NCBI RefSeq assembly: GCF_013205055.1
Contig: NZ_JABMLF010000007.1
Coordinates: forward strand, 1 to 64,000
Length of the DNA stretch: 64,000 bases
Direction: 5' to 3'
Origin: Rathayibacter sp. VKM Ac-2856
GTDB lineage: Bacteria > Actinomycetota > Actinomycetes > Actinomycetales > Microbacteriaceae
Shown: positions 59,101 through 64,000 of the stretch, in pieces
How positions within the stretch are numbered: the first letter of the stretch is position 1
Layout of the letters: each line of letters opens with the position of its first letter
Notes under the pieces: model-generated
The model's database searches: none
Told to the model about the DNA's origin: nothing
What the model saw: the letters and a program-made list of their open reading frames with translations, nothing else
Made by a program: the position numbers and the translations under genes

Positions 59101-59649
59101 ATGGATGGAACCACGCTGGACGTCGTAACGGGGATCGCTCTGCCGGCGGCCGCGATCGTGATTTCGACGCTGGTCGCTGTTGGGCTAGCCGCGTCAGAAC
59201 GGAAAGCTGCGGCCGCCGCTCGGGTCGAGGAACGAATCGATGCCGCCTTCGTTCGCGCTCTTACTGCTCTCGCGATTCTGAACACGATCAACCTGCGAGC
59301 GGAATCGGTCGCGGAGCCGCTGCGAGAACTTCGCGTGAGCCTCACCCTCCTAGAAGCACTGAGCACACACGCGGACGGCAACCTCCTAGGCGAATGGTTT
59401 GAAGCCGAGCGGGTGGCAGGAAACGAGCAAGCCACCGAGTCGATGCGCCGGCTCCAACTGGTGCCGGATCCGCTGCGCACGGATGCCGACGTAGAAAGCG
59501 CTCTGGCCGCGGGCGGTCCCGTGAACACCTGGGCGCGCGACTTCGCGAACCGCCTCCGCGATTGGCACCGTCGAGGGACGTCTGACGACGAAATGAGGGC
59601 GCACATCGCGTCCGCCAAAGCGCTGCACCCCGGGACGAGCGCGGCTTAG
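59101..59649 (+). CDS. Hypothetical protein with N-terminal membrane anchor, 182 aa
   Basis: ATG 59101. Membrane segment ~10-30, then a helical cytoplasmic or outer domain (RVEERIDAAFVRALTALAIL). No family. Follows the degenerate core copy at 59075. Confidence 0.6.
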   Translation: MDGTTLDVVTGIALPAAAIVISTLVAVGLAASERKAAAAARVEERIDAAFVRALTALAILNTINLRAESVAEPLRELRVSLTLLEALSTHADGNLLGEWFEAERVAGNEQATESMRRLQLVPDPLRTDADVESALAAGGPVNTWARDFANRLRDWHRRGTSDDEMRAHIASAKALHPGTSAA

Positions 59650-59710
59650 TTCACGGCAGCGCGGACGTCTCGTCGTGGACACGTCCAGCCTGCGGTGAAA
59701 GGGTGAGGGC

Positions 59711-59959
59711 ATGTCGAAGCCTCGGACCAAGCTCGCGCGTGCCGCGCTGATCAGCAATGGCATGGTCTGGTTCGGGCTGTCCCTGATGCTTTTCTCCATC
59801 GCCGGCGAGCAGACCTATGCGGCATTCACCGGGACGTGGTTGAACGTGCTCGGGTGGGCGCTGATCGTCCTCGTTGCCGCGGGCCTGGCGGTGGTCGGTG
59901 TGATCGAGAACCGGAACATCCGGGCCGGGAAGAAGTACAAGCCGCGTCCTCGCAGCTGA
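59711..59959 (+). CDS. Small membrane protein, 82 aa
   Basis: ATG 59711 after GTGAGGG. Two membrane segments (~13-32, ~42-62) and basic tail (NRNIRAGKKYKPRPRS). Unknown; small actinobacterial integral protein. Confidence 0.65.
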   Translation: MSKPRTKLARAALISNGMVWFGLSLMLFSIAGEQTYAAFTGTWLNVLGWALIVLVAAGLAVVGVIENRNIRAGKKYKPRPRS

Positions 59960-60091
59960 CTGTCGCTCGAGCGCGCGGCCGTTCCACGTGGTCGGGTGGG
60001 GGGTCGAGGGGGCTCTCCCCCTCGCGGGCCGGCACTGCCGGTCCGCCGCGCTCAAGGCGCTCGTGTCGGCGCCGGGTGCGACGATGGGAGC

Positions 60092-60238
60092 ATGTGGGAA
60101 CTGGCACACCGGACGCGCGCTGAATCGGCATCGACGGTTGTGCAGAGCAACGCGGCGACGTCGGCCGCGGCGATCGCGGAAGTGCGCGCTGCGATTCCGG
60201 AGGATCACGTCATCCTCTACGTGCTCCGGATCGGCTGA
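60092..60238 (+). CDS. Short hypothetical protein, 48 aa
   Basis: ATG 60092 with GGGAG just upstream (spacing short). Sequence AATSAAAIAEVRAAIPEDHV, soluble. Converges with the SSB gene, stops 10 bp apart. Weak support: length and lack of homology. Confidence 0.35.
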   Translation: MWELAHRTRAESASTVVQSNAATSAAAIAEVRAAIPEDHVILYVLRIG

Positions 60239-60247
60239 GCGGGCGCG

Positions 60248-60979
60248 CTACTCCCCCGCGGGTGTGGCGCTGCGCCGTGGCGCGCGTCGCGTGACAGTGG
60301 TGACGACAGCGGTCGCGCGGGTGAGGTTGGGGCCGATCGCGTCGGCTTCGAGGACGCGGCCGGTGCGCCGGTCGTCGCCTTCGCCCCAGGAGACGGTGCG
60401 CTCGTAGCCGACGACGATCACGCCGTCGCCCTTGTGGAGGGAGGCGAGCACGTGCTCGCCCAGCTCGAACTTCGCTTCCACGAAGTGCGTCGTCGGGGCC
60501 TCGTGCGGGGTCCATTCGCCGCCGCGGTATTCGCCGGTGTTCTCGATGACGCGCAGCTTCACGATCTGCACGCGGCCCGCCTGCACGGCCTCGGGGTCGG
60601 TGGCGAGGTTCCCGGTGATCGTCCTGGTGCTCATCTGTCGTCTCCTGCTCGTGCGGTTGGTGGGTCCCGTCGCCGTCGACGGGCTCGGGGTCGCGGGCTC
60701 GGCCGCGGGGGTGTCTGCGGGCTCCTCGGTGGGCGGTTCGATCCCCCAGGATGCGAGCGCTTCGCGCCGGGTGATTTCCACGGGCGGCTCGGACAGCGCT
60801 CTGCGCTGTTCGAGCTCGGCGCGGGTCACGTACTGACCGGGGATGCGGCGTTCGTCGCCGTAGGCGGCGCGGTAGAGCCGGTCGGCGTCGTTCTCCAGCC
60901 GGTCCACCTCGGCCTGACGGTCCGCGAATCCGGCGAGGTATCCGGCGCGGAACTCGTCGCCTGGGATGTCGCCGGTCAT
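60248..60979 (-). CDS. ssb: Single-stranded DNA-binding protein with a 115-residue N-terminal extension (dual start)
   Basis: One frame of 243 residues. Residues 116-243 are an SSB OB-fold (STRTITGNLATDPEAVQAGR, IVKLRVIENTGEY, HKGDGVIVVGYERTVSWG). ATG 60634 at residue 116 has GGAG 8 nt upstream, so a separate 128-aa SSB is likely made too. The extension (EFRAGYLAGFADRQAEVDRL) is a helical, charged segment ending in an Ala/Pro/Thr linker. No acidic C-terminal tip typical of housekeeping SSB. Overlaps the redoxin stop by 4 bp. Confidence 0.8.
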   Translation of the reverse strand: MTGDIPGDEFRAGYLAGFADRQAEVDRLENDADRLYRAAYGDERRIPGQYVTRAELEQRRALSEPPVEITRREALASWGIEPPTEEPADTPAAEPATPSPSTATGPTNRTSRRRQMSTRTITGNLATDPEAVQAGRVQIVKLRVIENTGEYRGGEWTPHEAPTTHFVEAKFELGEHVLASLHKGDGVIVVGYERTVSWGEGDDRRTGRVLEADAIGPNLTRATAVVTTVTRRAPRRSATPAGE

Positions 60980-61203
60980 GCCGCGTGCTTCTCGATGAGG
61001 TCAGGACGGAACCCCGACCAGTGGTCCTGATCGCTGGCGACGACGACGGGAGCGGCAAAGTAGCCCAGCTCCTCCATGACGTACTCGAGCGCGGCCGGGT
61101 TGGTCGTGAGGTCCACGACCTCGTACTCGATGCCCTTCGCGTCGAGCGCGCGGTAGGTCGCGGTGCACTGCACGCACGACGGCTTCGAGTAGACCGTGAG
61201 CAT
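60976..61203 (-). CDS. NrdH-like redoxin / glutaredoxin
   Basis: 75 residues from ATG 61203. VYSKPSCVQCTATYRALDAK has the CVQC active site of NrdH; APVVVASDQDHWSGFRPDLI is the cis-Pro and substrate region. Usual partner is class Ib ribonucleotide reductase, but no nrd gene is nearby; phages and plasmids often carry such redoxins. ATGA overlaps on both sides make it part of one operon. Confidence 0.9.
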   Translation of the reverse strand: MLTVYSKPSCVQCTATYRALDAKGIEYEVVDLTTNPAALEYVMEELGYFAAPVVVASDQDHWSGFRPDLIEKHAA

Positions 61204-61469
61204 CAGTCGGCCCACCCGTCCGACTCGTCGCCGCGGTGCGGGTCGTGCTCGTCGTTGAGCCGGGTCCAGGCGTGCAGCTCGGCCCACTGCTCGGCGGCGT
61301 CGGTGTGTCCTGCCTCGGTGAGGAGGTCGATGATCGGCGTCGCGCGTGCGCACGTGAGCGTCGGGGCGATCGCTTCCGCGACGGCGGGGTCCGAGAGAGT
61401 CACCGCGAACGTCGCCACGGCCGCCTGGTAGATCGCCACCGCGTCGGGGGTGGCCTGCTGCTCGCTCAT
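61203..61469 (-). CDS. Hypothetical protein, 88 aa
   Basis: ATG 61469. Acidic helical protein (VATFAVTLSDPAVAEAIAPT, AAEQWAELHAWTRLNDEHD). Shares a one-base overlap with the redoxin and 4 bp with the upstream gene. Similar in layout (Cys near the middle, helix, acidic tail) to the 61466-61726 product. Not recognised. Confidence 0.65.
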   Translation of the reverse strand: MSEQQATPDAVAIYQAAVATFAVTLSDPAVAEAIAPTLTCARATPIIDLLTEAGHTDAAEQWAELHAWTRLNDEHDPHRGDESDGWAD

Positions 61470-61726
61470 CGCTCCGATCCTCCCTCAGCGTGGTGCCGAT
61501 CGCCCTCGTCGTCGTCCGTGGCGTGCTCCGCGATCCACAGGTCCGCGGCCTCGTCACGTCCGAATGCTCGCAGGAGTCCGGCCAGCGCGTCGACCTCGGC
61601 ACAGCTGAGTCGGACGGCCAGGTCGTCGGCGGTGTCCCCGTGGGAGAACACGGAGGCGAACTCGGCAACCGCGTCGAGGAGGGTCGGCTCCTCCGCCGCG
61701 GGGCTGGTGGTGATGGTGTCTGACAT
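61466..61726 (-). CDS. Hypothetical protein, 86 aa
   Basis: ATG 61726 with GAGGAGGAAA upstream. Helical (LLDAVAEFASVFSHGDTADD, EVDALAGLLRAFGRDEAADL) with acidic/His tail. The pattern A-x-LWxxxH at the end recalls the 61203 product, so both may be distant paralogues. Not recognised. Confidence 0.65.
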   Translation of the reverse strand: MSDTITTSPAAEEPTLLDAVAEFASVFSHGDTADDLAVRLSCAEVDALAGLLRAFGRDEAADLWIAEHATDDDEGDRHHAEGGSER

Positions 61727-61754
61727 GGCGTTTCCTCCTCGATGGTGGTGCGGG

Positions 61755-61955
61755 CTACTGCTGGGTGCGGGTGAGGGTGTCCACGAACATGACGCCCTCG
61801 GTTCCGGGGATCGTGGCGGTGTGCGCGAGCGCCCAGCCGTTGCGTGCGTGGGCGGCAAGGTCCTCGTCGCGCTCCGCGATCTTGCGGAACTGGGTGCGCA
61901 TCCCCTCCTCGGTGGCGGCCGGGACGAAGGTGCTGACGGTCGTGATCTGCTGCAT
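61755..61955 (-). CDS. Hypothetical protein, 66 aa
   Basis: ATG 61955 after GAGGAAGAGGAAGAG. Small beta/alpha protein (ITTVSTFVPAATEEGMRTQF, ALAHTATIPGTEGVMFVDTL) reminiscent of DUF4177-like small proteins. First gene of the operon that ends with ssb; preceded by the orphan arm and leader L5. Confidence 0.65.
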   Translation of the reverse strand: MQQITTVSTFVPAATEEGMRTQFRKIAERDEDLAAHARNGWALAHTATIPGTEGVMFVDTLTRTQQ

Positions 61956-61976
61956 TTCTCTTCCTCTTCCTCATCG

Positions 61977-61990
61977 TTTTTTTGCCGTGA
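61977..61990 (-). repeat. Orphan leader arm TTTTTTTGCCGTGA
   Basis: Sits just upstream of the 61755-61955 RBS where L2-L4 have their proximal arm. Its complement is not nearby but is the distal arm of L1 (GCTTCACGGCAAAAAA, 1573-1588). Confidence 0.5.
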
Positions 61991-62057
61991 TTCTCAATCA
62001 GGTTTGTCAAGCCAGCGGGGGTGGTCTGGCTCGCCTGTTCTTCCTTCTCTCCCAGCG

Positions 62058-62256
62058 TTTTTTTGCCTGGAAGGCACGTAGTGCCGAGCAGAGGCGGAGG
62101 CGGGAGCGCAACCCGGAGGGCGGCGGAGGAGAGGTTGTCGGCGCGATGTGAGGGAGCGCAGCGACCGCGTGGCGGGAACCTCGGAGGAGCCGGCCGCGCA
62201 GCGGCTTGCGTGGACGCCGCAGGCCCGTACGCTGCCGAAGGCTTCCAGGCAAAAAT
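62058..62256 (-). repeat. Structured leader-family repeat L5
   Basis: Bounded by TTTTTTTGCCTGGAAGGC (62058) and GCTTCCAGGCAAAAA (62241-62255), a 15-bp closing stem. Inside it shares GGGAGCGCAGCGACCGCGT with L1 and the same order of hairpins. Nearest downstream gene on the minus strand is at 61955, ~100 bp away, with the orphan arm between. Confidence 0.65.
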
Positions 62257-62705
62257 GCGCGCAGCGCACACCACAGCGCCGACCGAGGTCGGCGTCTGCT
62301 TGCTCGCGGAGACTTCCGCCGAGGGGGTTCGATCGGCCAGAGGACGAGCCTCTACTGGGAGGCTGTCTGCTCTTGAGCAGGAGCGCGCCGAGTGGCGTCC
62401 GCCTCGTGGCGATACAGCGAAGCCCGATCCCACCTGACGAGGTGGCCCGGATCCTCAGCAGTACGGCCGCGGGTACCGTTCCCTGGCGGTCTGCGTGCTC
62501 GTTCGCCTCGGTCTGCGCGGGGATGGAGAGCAGCGCGCTGCCTCGGGCCTTCACGCGAAGGAGCGCGCAACGGATCGTCGCTCTCGCTGAAGCCGCCCGC
62601 CGCGCGGATGCTCTCCCAGCGATCTTCTCGCCTCGTTGAACGTCCGCGACTGCTGTGTCGTGTCCTCGGTGGGACCACCTCGGCCCCCGCACTACAGGAG
62701 GCATC

Positions 62706-63233
62706 ATGCTCAAGCGAATCGCGACCACTGTGACCACTGCGGCGTTCGCCGCCGTCCTTCTCGCCGGATGCTCGACGGCCGCCGGCTCGGCCGCCTCGTC
62801 GGAAGCGCCGGCCGACAGCCCTTCCGCCACCGCCTCCGCCTCCGCTGAGACGGCGGCTCTCACGACGGCGTCCTCGCCGCTGGGCGAGATCATCACGGAC
62901 GAGGCCGGCTCCACCGTCTACACGTTCACGAAGGACACGCAGAACTCGGGCAGCAGCAGCTGCTACGACGAGTGCGCCACGACCTGGCCGGCCGTGTCGG
63001 CGTCCAGCACGACCGCCGCGGATGGGATCACCGGAGAGGTCGGCTCGATCACGCGCACCGACGGGACGACCCAGCTGACCGTCGACGGATGGCCGGTCTA
63101 CCGGTTCGCGAAGGACACCGCACCGGGCCAGGTCAACGGGCAGGGTGTGAAGGACGCCTGGTACGTCCTCCTCCCTGACGGCACGATGAACAAGGAAGCT
63201 GCGGGCATGAGCACCGCCACCCCGGCGTCCTGA
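62706..63233 (+). CDS. Lipoprotein with COG4315-type repeats
   Basis: 175 residues from ATG 62706 (AGGAGG upstream). Lipobox LAGC (Cys ~22), Ser/Ala linker, then two repeats of the secreted type (TVYTFTKDTQNSGSSSCYDE and WPVYRFAKDTAPGQVNGQGV) with CYDECATTWP between, typical of COG4315. Paired Cys likely disulfide. Function unknown; often encoded beside ECF sigma/anti-sigma genes, as here. Confidence 0.88.
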   Translation: MLKRIATTVTTAAFAAVLLAGCSTAAGSAASSEAPADSPSATASASAETAALTTASSPLGEIITDEAGSTVYTFTKDTQNSGSSSCYDECATTWPAVSASSTTAADGITGEVGSITRTDGTTQLTVDGWPVYRFAKDTAPGQVNGQGVKDAWYVLLPDGTMNKEAAGMSTATPAS

Positions 63234-63373
63234 TGCGACGGCGACCCGTCCCCGCGCAGCGAAGCGCATCGCCCGGACGGGTCGCCGGTTCTCGACAGGC
63301 AAGGACCGGAAGGGATGACCCGCAGTGATCGGAGCAACCGAGATGACGGAGTGCGCCGTGGCGCTTCGAGGCG

Positions 63374-63892
63374 GTGAGCACTGTGCCCCGCCCCGTCGAT
63401 GAGCTCCTGGCGGCGCTGTACGAGAGTCACGGCCCGGCGTTGCGGCGATTCGTGCAGAACCTCACTCGGAACGCGGCGCTGACGGAGGACGTCGTGCAGG
63501 AGACGATGGTCCGGGCCTGGCAGCGCCCGCAGGTCCTCGAACGCGACGCCGACGCCGCGCGCGCGTGGCTGTTCACCGTCGCCCGCAACCTCGTCATCGA
63601 CGACGCCCGCTCCGCTCGGAGCCGACGCGAAGTGCCGGCGAAGGACGAGGACGGCGGCGGCGCCGTCCCCGATCGCACCGACGCGGTCCTGGACAGCATC
63701 CTCGTCGCCGACGCTCTCGCCTCGCTGTCGGTGGAGCATCGTCGGATCGTGGTGGACGCGTACTTCCTCGGACACACCGTCCCCGAGATCGCCCGCCGGC
63801 ACTCCATCCCCGAGGGAACAGCGAAATCTCGATTGCACTACGGACTGCGCGGACTGCGACTGGCTCTGCAGGAAAGGGGCGTCACCCGATGA
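63374..63892 (+). CDS. ECF sigma factor (SigK/SigL-like)
   Basis: 172 residues from GTG 63374 (a second GTG 9 bp on). Region 2 YESHGPALRRFVQNLTRNAA, EDVVQETMVRAWQRP; region 4 SVEHRRIVVDAYFLGHTVPE, IPEGTAKSRLHYGLRGL. Overlaps the anti-sigma gene by 4 bp. Probably controls its own operon and the 62706 lipoprotein. Confidence 0.92.
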   Translation: MSTVPRPVDELLAALYESHGPALRRFVQNLTRNAALTEDVVQETMVRAWQRPQVLERDADAARAWLFTVARNLVIDDARSARSRREVPAKDEDGGGAVPDRTDAVLDSILVADALASLSVEHRRIVVDAYFLGHTVPEIARRHSIPEGTAKSRLHYGLRGLRLALQERGVTR

Positions 63893-64000
63893 ACGACCAC
63901 CACGGAAGCTCTGCGACGGAGGACGAGTACCGCGACTGGGACGCGTCCTACGTCCTCGGCGCTCTCCCCGCGGATCAGCGACTCGAGTACGAGCAGCACC
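63889..64000 (+). CDS. Anti-sigma factor, N-terminal part
   Basis: Only 37 residues before the window ends. DASYVLGALPADQRLEYEQH is the start of the RskA/zinc anti-sigma domain. ATGA overlap with the sigma gene. Confidence 0.8.
   Translation, partial: MNDHHGSSATEDEYRDWDASYVLGALPADQRLEYEQH

Larger units (their letters stand above)
61956..62705. other. 750-bp gene-free region at the right end of the backbone
   Basis: Contains the orphan arm 61977-61990 and leader L5 (62058-62256), described separately. 62257-62640 has open frames on both strands without start signals or recognisable products. The promoter/RBS of the 62706 gene is at the far end (AGGAGG at 62695). Confidence 0.5.

Noticed and set aside
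62148-62639. 163-codon plus-strand frame
   Set aside because: It starts within leader L5, has low-complexity composition and no family resemblance or RBS.
1-64000. CRISPR array, rRNA or tRNA genes
   Set aside because: No regularly spaced identical repeats with unique spacers and no tRNA/rRNA-like sequence was found on reading; the recurring elements are irregularly spaced and lie between genes.

Overview
The window is about 64 kb of high-GC DNA with dense, overlapping genes, many GTG starts and strong G+C bias at third codon positions. The gene families (SCO6880-type secretion protein, class E sortase, DUF4913, Pr6Pr, actinobacterial SOS box, single-cysteine arsenate reductase) point to an actinomycete, most likely Microbacteriaceae or a close relative. 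That assignment is inference. No rRNA, tRNA, CRISPR array or tyrosine integrase was seen.

Layout. (1) Positions 1-1323 hold the end of a TDT-family transporter and a divergent LysR regulator, and look like ordinary flanking DNA. (2) About 1.4-31.7 kb is a conjugative-element backbone: a ParB-like protein and several small unknown genes on the minus strand, separated by a repeated structured leader; a zeta-type toxin with an HTH partner; umuDC behind a perfect actinobacterial SOS box; a parA/RHH partition pair bracketed by long palindromes; a four-gene control operon (alpha/beta hydrolase, membrane protein, ImmA-like protease, XRE regulator) facing a plus-strand type IV secretion operon (lipoprotein, cell-wall hydrolase, VirB2-, VirB8- and VirB6-like proteins, SCO6880, VirB4, VirD4); then relaxase, MobC, a candidate oriT and a Rep-like protein. 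(3) 31.7-35.7 kb has two serine resolvases and a MerR / small thiol protein / flavoprotein disulfide reductase module. (4) 35.7-59 kb is accessory DNA made of short, mostly single-gene units (lipoproteins, small membrane proteins, barstar, serine hydrolase, sortase, ECF sigma, PIN protein). They are separated by a recurring short motif (GATCCCCATACGGGACGC), several copies of which terminate a long hairpin repeat. An arsenic cluster (ArsN-like, ArsO-like, ArsR, an ArsR-ArsC fusion, aquaporin, flavoprotein, ArsC) lies inside it. (5) 60.2-62.3 kb returns to backbone-type small genes (SSB, NrdH-like redoxin, unknowns) with another copy of the structured leader. (6) 62.7-64 kb has a lipoprotein, an ECF sigma factor and its anti-sigma factor, again flank-like.

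Together this reads as an integrated conjugative element, or part of a large conjugative plasmid, of about 60 kb carrying metal-resistance and cassette-like cargo. Partition, Rep-like and SSB genes would maintain it. The XRE/ImmA operon probably controls transfer through palindromes that recur at three backbone sites, and the T4SS plus relaxase would move it. The two most interesting unexplained features are the five-member structured leader family and the repeat-delimited gene-unit array. A split leader whose two parts lie near 1.38 kb and 61.99 kb suggests these positions were once joined in a circular form.
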